A model generated the notes under the pieces. The model ran no database searches. It saw nothing but the letters and a program-made list of their open reading frames with translations, and was not told the DNA's origin. DNA of 64,000 nt from Lonicera japonica (lineage: Eukaryota > Streptophyta > Magnoliopsida > Dipsacales > Caprifoliaceae). The stretch is taken from positions 80,386,919-80,450,918 of the forward strand of contig CM038465.1 in NCBI GenBank assembly GCA_021464415.1, in the 5' to 3' direction. Positions 49,582-63,044 of the stretch are shown here, piece after piece. A program made the translations under genes and the position numbers. Every line of letters begins with the position of its first letter. Position 1 is the stretch's first letter.

Positions 49582-49685
49582 CAACACAGCTATGAAGCTT
49601 TTCAGACGAGATTTTGAAACCACTAAGAACAAGAACCCAATTCGACGGCCACACGTCAATAAACGATAACGCACTTAGAGAGGCA

Positions 49686-50555
49686 ATTCAAGTAGCCTAT
49701 ATTTTCATTTTATTTTTTAAAAAAGTAGCTATTTGAGTCTTAATATATATATATATATATATTTCTAGTTAAGTAAACAGTCCTTTTAATACTTTCTTTA
49801 ATTTGGTCCAACTCTTCTATTTAAAAAGTGAAAATCTTCTTAAACATTGTAGATAAATTATGTATTATCTTTTCAAAAATTGAATATTGATGCATATGCC
49901 AACTGGCTTGTAGCCCATTTTCTCTTTATCATCATAACAAAGATGTCTTGAGTTTGATTAACATAAAGGTGGTTATTGAATCCCTTGTTGGTCCACTCTT
50001 CATTGTGGTGTGGGTTTGTGAAATTATAGTTTGTATTCTTAATGTAGCACTTTAAATAATAATAAAAAACAAAAACTTGAAAGTGTGAAAAATTAGAACT
50101 TTAACGTAGCACTCAAATATTTTTTTTATGTAATGTTTGATATAGTAAGAGGTAATAATTTTTGAATTTCAAAAATATATAAAGGAAAAAGAATTATATA
50201 ATTGAAATTGAAGATATTTTTTAAAAAATAATTAGTGCTTTTGGTTACGACCTAGAATTTGAAAATTCTCCTGAAGATAATCTAAGATCTTCTTGAAATT
50301 TTAGTCAATGTAAATTTATTACATAAATTAATTTTAAAATTTAAATAAATAATTAGTTCATGTTTGCAGGAAGGGCTAGATGAAGTTAATGCGATTAGGA
50401 GAGAGAAAGGACATTTACGAGATCTCCTCCTTTATTACTTTATCTTTAACTCTATAGTTTATGCAGTTCCAACTACCGAAATCCTCATTAATTATTCTAT
50501 GATATTCATAAAAGTAGCTTTATTAGTTTAATGGGGTGGATAAGGAAAACATTTA
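49686..50555. other. Intergenic, no gene seen
   Basis: AT-rich DNA with a TA tract at about 49742-49762. No coding signal. Confidence 0.5.
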
Positions 50556-51440
50556 GGATGCGTTTGGCGTGTCGAATAAAGAGGTAGGATATGATAGGAT
50601 AAAGTCCGGATAGGATAAAACTCGGATAGAATAAGAGTCGGAATTAGTCGGATAAGAATTATGTGGGATAGGATAGCAAAGGAATAAGTCGGATAAGAAT
50701 CAAGCGGGATCGGACATCATAAGAATTAGTCGGATAAAGATTTAATAAATTTTGTATTTGATGGAGTTCCGGATTACAAGTCCAGATATTAAATAATACA
50801 ACTTGCTTTTCTTTTAAAAATATAAGCAATTTTAATTGTTGTGCACAATTTTTTTTTAACTAATGCGATTATTCTATTTATAAATAAGTTTTGTAAAAAA
50901 CTCTTTCAGGAGAAAAGTTCTATATCACGTACAATATTTACGAATTAGGTATTAAGTACAATTTCAAATTCTAATGTTACTCTTTTTTCTAAAATTAAAG
51001 TTTCTTATAAATATCTTAATTTAATAAAAAAATAAAAAAATATGCCATATTATAAAATAAATGAATTTTATTAGTTGAGTTACTGTGATTTTGGGTGGTT
51101 GAAAATTTTCATTAATAAATTTGATTATCTAAAAGGTGTAAAGAAAAAGATTAAAAAAAAAAAATTATATTCATTTTGTTATCCGGCAATCATGGGATAA
51201 AATAATACCATCTATAGGGGTAATATTTATTTATCCGGTTCTAAAAGGATAAAATGATAATTAATCCCAAATGCAATCAAGTCCCATGTAGCGCCAAACG
51301 TGGGATAGGATTAAAATATCCTATCCACCCTTGTGCCAAACACATAACATGATTTATTTATCCTATCCTTTCCGATAATAAACACCGGATAAGATTAATT
51401 AATCATATCCTACTTCTAATCCCGCGCGACAAACACACCC
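50556..51440. mobile_element. PIF/Harbinger-type MITE, family C copy 2
   Basis: The ends are GGATGCGTTTGGCG and ...CGACAAACACACCC. The TSD TTA is at 50553-50555 and 51441-51443. It aligns end to end with 15061-15924, including the GGATAGGATA-type subterminal repeats and the central TTATCCGGTTCTAAA. No transposase. Confidence 0.92.
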
Positions 51441-51443
51441 TTA

Positions 51444-53140
51444 AGCTTAGATGTATGGCTGGTTAAAGTTAATAATTTTTGAAGATTACCAAAATTAATT
51501 TTGAGTGCAAACTTTTGTGAAGCGTTTGATACTTCAAAACCCAGCCTACATCCTTCCCTCTACATATATAAATAAGCTAGGGCATTGTTAGATCGTAAAA
51601 TTGGAATTAAGTATTAGATTTTATAAATATAGCTAGACTTTGTAAATCGCATAATTTATAATTTTAATTATTGTGTTTGGTGAACTAATATAGAGAATTT
51701 GATTTCGTTAACAGGCTATATTTATTTTTAACATAACATACATACTACAAATTTATATAATAGTAATAAATAACAATGAAATGATCTAAAATCAATTTCT
51801 TTCCGCTTTAGATTTGGAGAAAACAGCCTTCCCCCAAAGATTTGAAAATTTATGATTTAAAAAAAATATCAAATCTTAGGATTAAAGTGATTTGTAGATC
51901 ACAATTCTTTATTTTGAGACAAACAAAATATTTGAATTTAAGGGCTTAAATATAAATCTCAAGCCTAAATTAACTCCCATTAGAACACAAATTAACATAT
52001 TCCTATAAACGATTCATATTTTTATTCAAATATAGAAAATTCCTTTCATTTGTTGAAAAAGTCTCATTTCATTTATATTGACGTCAACAATACTACTTGG
52101 TCAACCAAGAAAAAAAAAAAAAAAAAAAAAACATGTAATAGAGAGTAAATTCCAATGAAATTTCTGGACCAATTTCAATCCTTAGTTTAATATTGTAGGA
52201 AATGCCAATACATCTCCACGCAACCAATATTTTTGTCAAAACTTATCTTTCTTATAAAATCATTAATCAAACATTGTTCAACCCTAAAGTTATTTGTGAA
52301 TTTGTAATTTACTTTCTTTTTTTTTTTTTTGATAAAAGTGATATTTATTTAACATAAAAAATAAACTAATTACTTGTTAAAACATCACTGCCAGTTTACC
52401 ACCATAACCCATCAACCGGCCTCTAAACTCACGATCACCATGGGTGAAGTTACGAACACGAATAATTAACTATATATAAAAACGAATACGAAAAGAAGTC
52501 TAAGTACTAATTATATGTTTAATTTAAAACCACTTTAGTGACACATAATTCTCTATGGAAATAAATAATTTCATACATAAATATTATTAGACTAACCTAT
52601 AAACACATGCTACGAATATATAATAAAATATTTTATAATTTTTCACATTAAAAAATATAATAATATTCAGTGTAATATATGATAATCAGATGTGCACTAT
52701 ATACAAGAGTTCACGAGCTCAATTCTCTGAAAAATATTTCAAAAAAACATGAACAAAAAGTTAATAGAAAAGACAATATATAGTAAAAGGGATATATATA
52801 TATATATATATATAGAGGAAAATAAACCAGATATATTCCCGTTGGCATTTCTTAAGTCGTGGCCCACTAGTAGAACTTGCTGAATCTGCTTGCACACGCT
52901 GGTCTTGTTAATATCTTTTTCGTTGATGGTGGTAAACCCAGTAAAGCACAAATTGAACCCACCTCGTACACATCTATGTTCAGATTGATTAATTCACGTG
53001 TGGGCAACTCCCAATTCAAGTCCGCGCGCCCATTCAATCTATTTTTTTTCAAATTTTATGAATTAATTAAATTAGATTGGATTCACTTTTAAAAAATTAA
53101 AATAAAAAAATGTTTTAAAACGATCAATTTTAGTATATAC

Positions 53141-53176
<36 letters not shown>

Positions 53177-53929
53177 TTCCCAAAGACATATGTCTTTGTG
53201 CTATTAGTGGTCGTGGTTGTCTATTTATCGTGCTATTATTTGTTTAAAGTTTGACTATAAGATATTTTGTTTAATTTTGTCAATTTGCCATATCGGAAAT
53301 TTTTTTTAAAAAATTGGTAGGTATATTACTAATTTGCCATATTGACTACATTTTTTTTATTCGATCAATTGGATCGGATTGGTAGAACTTGTCGGATCAA
53401 ATTAGATGCCAAATTTTAAAATTAATATCGGATCGGATTGAATGCTCTAAAAAACACTATATTGAATTGGATGCCCACCTCTACGGTAAAAATTGGCCTG
53501 ACATGGAACCGAAGTATTCCAAATTGGACTAGGTGTGTTTTCAATTTTGGTCAGGATGGAAATTAAGAAACCTAAACGCAACTCGAATTTAAAAGTTCGG
53601 TTTATGTTTTGAAATCTTCAAAATCTAAACTCAACCTAAAATTTTCATTTCGGTTTTTTTCGGTTGTTGTGTATCTTATTTTTTTAAGAAAATCAATTTA
53701 ATATAATAGGGGCTAAAAACAATCCCAAAAGTACTTAAAACAGTAAGAGACAGTGAAGGTTCAAAGCTTAGGACTTGATACTTGAGAGAAACAGAACGGA
53801 TATTAGAATAAAAATCATAAAAGATGGTTGTGTTATTACGTTAGCATTTGAAGCAAAAAAATGGCTAGATACAAAATTACATTTGAGGGCGTCCAAAAAT
53901 TATAGTGTATTTGGCACGGTGTGGCTTGG
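51444..53929. other. Intergenic AT-rich DNA with simple repeats
   Basis: No supported gene. A poly(A) run lies at about 52111-52131, a TA tract at about 52795-52813, and a TA/TG tract at about 53141-53175. The short open frames near 52870-53090 resemble no family I know. Confidence 0.5.
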
Positions 53930-54560
53930 AAAGACCAACAAAATCCACCGGCCCACAAAGAAGAATAAAGCACAGCCCAAGTCTGAGAGGTATGAGTTGG
54001 GCCATCGGCCGAAGCAATGCATCACGCCGAGGGGAGGATCGATGGTCGAGATGGTCCCATTGACGTAATGTTGTTGCCAACATAGTCCTGCTGAGAGGGC
54101 GTTATAACCGAGATGCTGAGAGGGCGTTATAACCGAGATGATCGCAATGACGTAGAAAATAAAATTTCTGTATTTTAAATTAGGATATAGTCATTTGTAA
54201 AGTGTTGGAGTAGTCTCAAAACTTTGCCATTTTTAGTCTTCTATTGTTTACTCTAATAGAACATTTGTAACCATAATTTTATGTCTCTAAATAGACTCAT
54301 TACAATGGTCCTGAATTTTGGATAAATAATTCTAAAGAGAGAAAATTGGTAGCTTACTTATTTAAATTATTCTCTGAGTCGCTGCCTTTGAGCAAAATAT
54401 ATACACACGCAAAGGATGACGTACTGTCGGAATAGTATAACTATCGGAGGAACCTAATTTTTTTGCACCCACAATATCATTTTTTGTGTTTAGTGTAAAG
54501 TTCGGTTTGGTTTCAAAGTAGCCTACCCGAACCTAACCCGAACCTCTTCGGTATCGGTTC
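53930..54560 (+). mobile_element. Possible gypsy LTR fragment
   Basis: A GC-richer block with GGCCCACAAAGAAG, GCCGAAGCAATGC and a terminal CGCTGCCTTTG...TGTCGGAAT stretch resembles the ends of some gypsy LTRs. It contains a 25-bp unit repeated exactly in tandem at 54090-54114 and 54115-54139 (GCTGAGAGGGCG...CGAGAT). No coding region or partner LTR is seen. Confidence 0.35.
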
Positions 54561-54694
54561 GATTTCTATGTTACAATTTTTTTTAGGTTCGACTTTTCTG
54601 GATCAGTTCGATTGGTTAGTTTTCAAATTGACCACAACACTCCTATAGTGGACCAACAAAAAAAATACAATGTATAAATGGAATTATGCGTAAG

Positions 54695-56055
54695 AACGGG
54701 ATATATATTCAGATATAATTTCATGCATTTTCGTTGACAAAATAAAAGTATTAAATGTCGAGTGTTTTTCTTATTTTTACCATGCCTTTATTTTTTTAAT
54801 GAAAAATCATTTTATGGGACTCAAATTCATGTGCTGTAGGTTGAAATGGAAATATTGTTGCCATGCATCTAACTAGCTACCTCTTCATTTACTAATATTT
54901 TATATCTTAACTTAAACATTTGTGTACATATATATATATATATATATACATATTGCTTCTGCTGAGTGTCAAGTAAATGTAATTTGCATATTGTTTGACC
55001 AAATAATATTCTTTAGGTTTCATTTGATAGCAATATGAAAAATAAAAATAACTAATTTAAGTGAGAAAATGAAAAATAAGTTGAGAGATGTGGCTCTTAT
55101 TTTTTGTTTTCTTCCATAAAATTTTTTTCTTTGGGTGATAGTGGAGAAAAATTGTCTACAAAATATTAAAGGATGATGAGATATGCTCACAAAAATGAGT
55201 ATGAAATGAAGAGTATCTCACTATATGCCTCAACTTATTTTTCATCTGCTCACCTAAATTAATTATTTTTATTTTCATTTTCCATGTTACTATCAAACAT
55301 AACCTTATAATTATATTTTTCTTTTAGCTATCCTTTGGACAAGTTCAACACACTTTTAACTAGATAGATCGTTGACCAATAAAAAAATAAAAAATAGATA
55401 GATCATCTCCACCGCTGAATTTATGAATTACAATGGACCAAACCTAGTCTTTCAAATAATAAAGTGTTAATTGCAAAAGGAAAACTAATACTTTTTAGCC
55501 TTCTATTGATATTGAATTCTTGTATTTTCATTGTAGAAATAAAAGTGTTAAACGTTGATTGTTTATTTTTGTTTTTGGCCATGGTTTAATTTTTAAAGAA
55601 AAATGAAAAATTAACAAGTATTTCTTCTTTTACCATTTAGTTATTTCTTCTTTTACAATTTTTTTTGATAGGATTTGAATTTGTGAGCATTTGGTTAAAA
55701 TGAAAAATATTTTACCATTTAGTTATTTCTTCTTTTACATTTTTTTTTATTTTAACTTAATTAAATATCCGTGTACACATACACATGCATCATAAATTCA
55801 TGTATATTGAGTGTGTAGTAAATATAAGTTGCAAGTTTGCAAGCGCATTTCACGGTATTTGACCAACCAATATTCTTTGCAATGATACTTTTCTTTTAGT
55901 TATATTCTTTTGACAAGTTCAACAGACTTTTATTTAGTTGAGATCATCTCCACTAGCTGAATTTATAAGCTACAATGGACCAAACTTAATCGTTCAAATA
56001 ATAGTGTTAATTGCAAAACGTAAACTCATACTTTTGTTTGCCTTCTATTGATATT
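54695..56055. repeat. Local tandem duplication, two diverged units
   Basis: Unit 1 is about 54695-55515 and unit 2 about 55516-56055. Shared stretches include GAGTGT(C/G)(A/T)AGTAAAT, ACAATGGACCAAAC and CCTTCTATTGATATTGAA. Unit 1 carries the MITE at 55016-55304. Unit 2 shows the site without it. The borders are approximate. Confidence 0.75.
55016..55304. mobile_element. PIF/Harbinger-type MITE, family E copy 2
   Basis: The ends GGTTTCATTTGATAGCAA and TTACTATCAAACATAACC are inverse repeats. The TSD TTA is at 55013-55015 and 55305-55307. The second unit of the surrounding duplication lacks the element at the matching site. Related to 39840-40169. Confidence 0.88.
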
Positions 56056-58823
56056 GAAATAATTGGACCAAATATTTTTTTTCACAGAAGAAAGAGAAAC
56101 TAATATTATTTAAATCTAATCTAATTATAGTATTACATATATAATCCTCGTATGATGCGACCTTGTGTTTCTTTTTATTCAAATCATCTACTACGTTCAT
56201 ACCACATCGATCAGAGGTCAAAAGAGGAGGATGAGCAAAAGTCTTATACATAATAAGCTTGTTTTTTTCCATAGCAAGTTAAACTATCTACTAATATATT
56301 TGCTAGGGTTTCAAAGACACCAGAGCTCATCGATAATGCATGAAAATAAAAAATAATATTTTGCAAGTAGCAAATTAAGAGTATCTCTCTCTCTCTCTCT
56401 CTCTTGTGACGCCCCAAATTAAAAATAAAGTCAAATTTCTTATTATTATTTTAATTACGTAGATAAACATGGAGTCAAACTAGCCTTATTACTAAGGGAA
56501 ATTTTTAACACTTTGTTTATAAACTACATAGATATTACAAAATTTTAAATTTTAAATAACTTTATGATCTGTTCATATGTTTTTTAATATATATTATTGA
56601 AGTGAGATATGACAATGTACACATAAAGAGTTAAACTATGAAACGTAGAAATATAGATAAAATGAGGATTTATTGAATGGGCTAACATACTTAATGGATC
56701 TCTAGCTGAGAAATTGGAGAAATTATTGGTTACAACCGGGATACCACTTAATTATGTTGATGTGGTATCACAGTCCAATAATATTAAGACAAATCACCAG
56801 GTGAACCCATGTCAGCATTAACCAAAATATACAAGTAGATTTTTAAAACTTAACTCCGTTAATAAAAGATAATTAAAAAGGGAAAAATTAAGAAGAATCC
56901 AACTTACCAAAATTGGCGCCTATATTTTATTCTCTCCTCTTCCTCATCGTCTTCTTCCCATATTGCCTACTTTATGTGCCTCTTTTTCTGAACTAGAATA
57001 CTCTAATGGTACCACATCATTAAATTTCAAGAATCAAAGCTCCAACAAAGTATGTAACCGTGTAGCGCACAGCCGCACAGGTAACCCTCATGCACTCCTT
57101 GGATTACTCGTAGATCTTATTTTTTAAGTTTTACTTTCTTCGGAATCATGTTATTTTTATACCATTTTCAAAATATATAGTCTCGTAAGTTAACTGCATT
57201 ACGAATTCTCTCACCTTCACTTTCTGATATGGTTGTATTCCAAATTTAGAATATCTCCTAATTTTCTCAATTGCAAACCCTAAAGTTCTTAGAAGCTAGA
57301 AGAACAACAAAAAGTCCTCAAGAGAAGACATAATTTAATTAAATTAATGATAAACTGGATGTACAAAAATTATGTTGCTAGTTAACATAATGCTAATGCT
57401 TTCTTTAGCATTGGTTTGTCACTCAAGGTTACTGAATATGGTTTTCTGTTAGTTAGGTAAGTGGTTAGTGCTGCTACAAATGCACTACTAATTCATTCAT
57501 ATATATGTAAATAAATTTATATGCTTGCTAAACTTACAAATATTACTTGCCCCCTGATACATACATACATACATACATACATACATACGTAGACAGATGC
57601 TTCGTGACTTAATTTCAAGCATTTTTTTGTTCTTCTTAGTACAGACAATACACTAATTTCAAGTTTTGATTTGTTATTCTTGGATGGTGCGCAATAAGCT
57701 TACATCACGGGCACGTAGCTGAAAATTGAATGTCAAAGATCGGTGAACCTCGAGCAATCAACCATAAAGTTTAATTTCGATGCTTTTTCGATATTCAAAA
57801 ATTCAATATAGTGCTGCTGTGTGATACCAGTTTTGATGTTTAAGTGAGAATTGCTTTATATTACTATTGTGCAAAGAGAAAGGAGATTATTTGCTCTATA
57901 TTGTATACTCTTGAATATTGAAAATTTGTATGAAAAGTCAAGTTATGATTATCAGATATTGTTCAGTTCCAATCATCACATTATAACTCATTGTTGTAAT
58001 TATATATATCGTTTGTGCTACAAAACTAATTAGACTTGAATGTTGAATTTAGAGAGGAGAAGGCTATATATATATAAAATACAAACTTAACCTTCATCTG
58101 GAATTAAAAGTTGGGTTTTACTTTTGCACTCCATTGTTCTAAAACCCAATTAAAATACTCAACATAAAGTATTTGGAAAAAAAGAGAAGGTCAGCACTCA
58201 GCACAAATTTTATGCAACTAAGACAAATTAATGAAGTTTTACAGTATGCAAGCTAAGAAATTTGCTAGAGAAAAGGCTTTTCCATATTGACTCTCCACTC
58301 ATTTAGCTATAAGTTTATGATCTTCTTTTAGAATCTTCTGCTGCTATTCTATTTTTTTCGGCTTTCCGCATTCAAATGGTTTAGCACATGCAGTGATGGG
58401 TCCTGTACATAAAGATCAAGTGTAATTTGTTAATACCATAATAATCACATGATATCTAGTTATTATCAAATAAAAATTCGATATACTTGTACCTGACTAC
58501 TAATTGATAACTCTTTGTTCATGTAGTTTCCTACAAGATTTGTGGATAGTCCCTACAAACATGTGTCAGATATTAGCAATATGAAAGAATATATATATAT
58601 ATATATATATCATTAATATGATATATCATTACCTCATCAGTAAGATATGGCATTTTCTTATTGCTTTAAAGCAAACTAGTAAAACTAAAATTGGGAGATA
58701 TCGTAGAGGATTCAATGAACCTGAATATATAAGTACATTAAAATGTAATGACCGAAAGAACAAGAGAACTATATAATTTAAATCTAAAAGTATATGCAAA
58801 ATAAAGATGTAAAAGTAAAAGTA
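56056..58823. other. Intergenic AT-rich DNA, no gene seen
   Basis: Contains a CT tract (about 56381-56404), immediately followed by TGTGACGCCCC, which is how many plant LTRs begin, but no end could be found. A CATA tract lies at about 57558-57590 and a TA tract at about 58593-58611. Part of 58330-58823 may be the 3' end of the MULE. Confidence 0.45.
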
Positions 58824-60234
58824 TTAAGGTTTTAGCTCACTCAAACAACTTTGGATTGAAGGGGGCGACATAGGAGGATAACCTACAAGGCCATTCCACC
58901 TATCAACAAGCGGGAAAAGCATATTAGCCCATATAGATGCTTCTGGATAACAATGATATTGCCATCTGGGGAAAATATGTGGAATTGGAGCACTTTCTTT
59001 CCAAAAGAATTTCATAAAGTGGCAATCATCATATAATAACATTTGAACGAATTGAATATCATCTTGTGGACCCAACCTCAATGGCAAGTATGTCATATAT
59101 TGTTGTGGAGCTAAAATGCAAAGAACAAAATTGAAAGCAGTAGCGAATAGACATTCCATATCCGAAAACTGCATCCAATACTTCTTTGAAACACTACAAG
59201 TTTAAAAATAATTCAAAGCAGACTCCACTTTAGTGTAGTTTTCTTGATCTCCCAACATACTCGTGTATAATTCCTTGTGAACTTGCAATTCTACCAGCAT
59301 TTGATGCCTAACAGTCATCCATCCATCATCTCTATCTAGCCCTAAAAGTTTCGCACAACACCTATAGCCGCAATGTCCATCTGGTACAACATCTTTCACC
59401 CTGTCAATTACATGATACTTAATCTTTGGATCAAAGAGTGCCAAAACTGAGTCTTGGAATTCTTCATCTTTTAGGTCGGCTAGTACATATGGCAATCGTC
59501 TCCTTTTTTGAATTATCTCATAAAGGAAAAAACATAGAAAGGAAAAAATCGTTATGAGAAAAATATTGTAGAACTTGACTAGTTAACCTCTAACTTTTAA
59601 AATCTTGCAGAACTTGACTAGTCCAATAACAAAAAATGACTTCAAAAAAAAAACCAAATATATTAAAAGCATACATATAGAGTGTTCTAAGAACGTAAGG
59701 GATTGCAAATAGTGTATGAATATTGAACCATAGTAAATGAATGGGATTGTCGAAACTTTACTTTTTCCAAACTCATGCCCGTGATGTTATTTCTACTTAT
59801 GGTCTCTTTCTTTTTCAAGTTCTTCCCTTTTTATTGTTTATTTCTAATAACTTTCTCTACCTTGTGTATTCCTACAAAAAAATTATGAGCATACATTACA
59901 CAAATAATCATTGAATAATTGAAAAACAGTTTGAAACTCTTAAACAATTTACCAAATTCTTTTTGAGAAGACAGTGAATACTTTTTGCTGCCTTTTTGCT
60001 TTCGCCTTTTCTTTTCCAAATGACTTTTCTTTCGGGCATTTGTCACCCCTTTTTCTCTCATTGTTGGAGGGTCTAACACCACCATTTCGGGTGTTTTAGT
60101 GATGGTGTCAACATGATTAATATCTTTATGTGCCTCACACTTTTCCAATTTTCTCACTTCATCCCACATTTCGGCCACTTTCATTTTGACTACCATTCTT
60201 CCTTCAGTATTCATCATGAGATGATTAATAGCAT

Positions 60235-63044
60235 TATTGATAATTCAATATTATTTAGTTTAGTTATTTATTTATGTTATTTTATTTGTGGGTAAAGTCC
60301 CACCTTGTTTGGTATTTTAGGTAAGTTAGAATGTTATTCTCTATATAATGTGCCTAGTATTCATTCGTTATGATATGGAATAAAAGAATTGTTCTCTCTA
60401 AATCATCATGGTATCAGAGGAGGTTCAGAACTCCATTTGCAGAATAGTTCCAGCCAAAAAAAACCTTAGCCGTCATTAACCTTTAGTTCACCTAGGGTTT
60501 TTTGGGTTAGGTCTTTCAGTTCAACCCCTCTAGCCATCATTAACCTTCAGTTCACCCATCAAATTGCTTTTTGACATATTTCCCAACATTCGGCTATTAG
60601 GGGATATTCCCTTGAAAATATTTGTCAGTGTTGCCTTTATTCATAATCATGACCCAAAATATTCTAAACTTGATCCAAAGGCACACAAATGTATTTTTTT
60701 AGGCTATCCTATAAATCAGAAATGGTACAAATGCTTTGACCCAATTTCCAAAAAATTGTACATCTCTATGGATGTCACATTTTTTAAAGGAAAATCCTAT
60801 TACAATGACTCCCATCTTCAGGGGGAGAGCACGAGTGAAGATAGTGGTTGTGGTTTCGATAATTCGGTAATTGATGTTTTGTATAAACAAGCACTTAATG
60901 ATTTTAACACACAATCTGGAAAAATAAATGAATTAAATATTGAAGATACTGGTGTTGGTAATGGTGAACAACCAGGGCTAGTGACATCCCAAAATTTAAT
61001 TACTACCGATGGACCAGAGATATGTGCAAAACGGTATAAATGTCTTGTTTATTCTAGAAAAATTTCAGAATAAGAAAGAAAAGAAACCATCCCTCAGCAA
61101 CCCCAAGAATCCAACCTGGAGGTGGATCCTAATAATCACGATGACTCTTCTGAGATACCTACAAGTAGTTCTCAAAATAATACCGAGTCAACTCAGTCTA
61201 ATCAACTTGATATTCCTATTACTCTTAAAAAATGAGTCAGAGCATGTACGAAATCTCCCAAATATCTCATTTCGAACTTTGTGTCATATAAAAATATCTC
61301 ACCGTCCTATTCTGTGTTTATCTCTTGTGTGTCGAATATAGTTGTTCCTAACAATGTTCAGGAGGCTTTAAATGTTCCAGAGTGGAGAGAAGCGGTGTAT
61401 GAGGAGATGAGAGCGCTGGAGAAGAATGTTACTTGGGAGAAAGTAAAACTTCTAGAAGGAAAGACAGTTGTTGGTTGTAAGTGGGTATTCACTGTGAAGT
61501 ATAACTCTGATGGGTCAGTGGAACGGTACGAGGCTCATATGGTGGCTAAAGGCTTCACTCAAATGTATGGAGTCGACTACTCCGAAACTTTTTCTCCAGT
61601 GGTAAAACTAAATACAATTCGGGTTCTTTTATCAGTTGCAACTAATTTAGACTGGCTTTTGAATCAGTTAAATATAAAGAATGCCTTCTTGAATGGAGAC
61701 CTAGAAAAGGAAGTTTATATGGAACCTCCACCTGGGTTTACTGAGGAATTTGGGACAAAAATCTGCAAGTTAAAGAGGTCTTTATATGGCCTTAAACAAT
61801 CCCCTAGGGCGTGATTCGAACAATTAACAAAGTTTCTCAAGGGCAGTCTGATCATACTCTTTTTACAAAGACATCCACAAGAAACAAACTTTATGTTCTC
61901 ATTGTTTATGTGGATGATATGATTTTAACCGGGGATGATGTTGAAGAAATGAGTCAACTGAAGCAAAATCTTGCCAGAGAATTTGAGATTAAGGATCTTG
62001 GCGATCTACAGTACTTCCTTGGAATGAAAGTGGCCCGTTCAAAGAATGGTATTGTAATCTCACAACGAAAATATATATTGGATCTGTTGTCAGAAACTGG
62101 GATGAGTGGGTGTAAGCCATCGGATACTCCCATAGAACTAGGTACCAAGCTAGGAGATGTTAAAGACGGAGTTCCAGTCGAAACAGGAAGATACCAAAGG
62201 TTAGTTGGGAAACTAATCTACTTGTCTTATACGCGCCCGGACATCGCTTTTGCCGTCAGCATGGTTAGTCAGTTTATGCACTCACCGTGTGAAGAACATC
62301 TAGAGGCTGTGTACCGTATTCTTCGTTACCTCAAAGGCTCCCCAAGAAAAGGTATGTTCTTCAGGAAGACCGATAAGAGAGGGATAGAGGTGTACACCGA
62401 TGCTGATTGGGCTGAATCGGTTACTGATAGACGGTCCATGTTTGGCTACTATACGTTTTTTTGGGGTAACTTGGTTACATGGAGAAACAAAAAGCAAAGT
62501 GTTGTCACTAGAAGTAGTGCAGAAGCTGAGTTTAAATCAATGGCACAAGAAGTATGTGAGGTTCTTTGGCTACAAAGGGTCTTGGAAGAACTCAAAAGGC
62601 CAATAAGTCTACCGATGAAGCTATACTGCGACAACAAAGCTGCTATCAGTATTGCCCACAATCCGGTATTATATGATAAGACAAAACATGTTGAGATTGA
62701 TAGGCACTTCATCAAAGAGAAGCTAGAGGGTGGAATAATATGTACTCCCTTTGTTCCGTCTAATCAATAAGTTGCAGATATTTTGACCAAGGGTCTGTTA
62801 AGGCAACCATTCGAATTTCAAGTGAGCAAGTTGGGCATGACGGATATCTTCACACCAACTTGAGGGAGAGTATTGATAATTCAATATTATTTAGTTTAGT
62901 TATTTATTTATGTTATTTTATTTGTGGGTAGAGTCTCACTTTGTTTGGTATTTTAGGTAAGTTAGGATGTTATTCTCTATATAATGTGTCTAGTATTCAT
63001 TCGTTATGATATGGAATAAAAGAATTATTCTCTCTAAATCATCA
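60235..63044 (+). mobile_element. Internally deleted Ty1/copia element inside the MULE
   Basis: LTRs of 174 bp (60235-60408 and 62871-63044) differ at 6 sites (about 96.5% identity). The TSD AGCAT is perfect at 60230-60234 and 63045-63049. TGGTATCAGAGG (60409-60420) is the initiator-Met tRNA primer site, and TTGAGGGAG before the 3' LTR is the polypurine tract. Both LTRs start TATTGATAATTC, a change from the usual TG. The interior lacks gag, protease and most of integrase. Confidence 0.95.
60564..62863 (+). pseudogene. Copia integrase end, reverse transcriptase and RNase H
   Basis: The piece at 60564-61073 is the integrase C-terminal region (KIFVSVAFIH, KCIFLGYP, YISMDVTFF). The frame then breaks. 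Reverse transcriptase covers 61281-62000 with a TGA where the family has Trp (61812-61814) and a frameshift just after it. The catalytic YVDDM follows at about 61908-61922. RNase H covers about 62300-62863 (YTDADWAES, SSAEAEFKSMA), with a stop at 62768-62770 before the final ADILTKG block. It cannot make a working polyprotein. Confidence 0.92.

Larger units (their letters stand above)
42301..49670 (-). mobile_element. 5'-truncated LINE broken by three later insertions
   Basis: A 15-16 bp TSD, GCACTT(T)AGAGAGGCA, lies at 42285-42300 and 49671-49685. A poly(T) run at 42301-42315 is the LINE poly(A) tail. Removing the inserts at 42471-43286, 43819-49095 and 49256-49581 leaves about 938 bp. On the minus strand it encodes, with stops, the zinc-knuckle zf-RVT end of a plant LINE (CPICRAEI...GHVIFCCDW) and an RNase H-like tail (IRYFAKQLEVSFSHVRR). 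The LINE copied itself here incompletely, as is usual, and was dead on arrival. Confidence 0.9.

Noticed and set aside
52739..53092. Overlapping frames of 61-71 codons on both strands
   Set aside because: No recognisable domain, bordered by simple repeats, and equally open on both strands.
56405..57100. Possible LTR beginning TGTGACGCCCC
   Set aside because: No matching end, TSD, primer site or second copy in the window.
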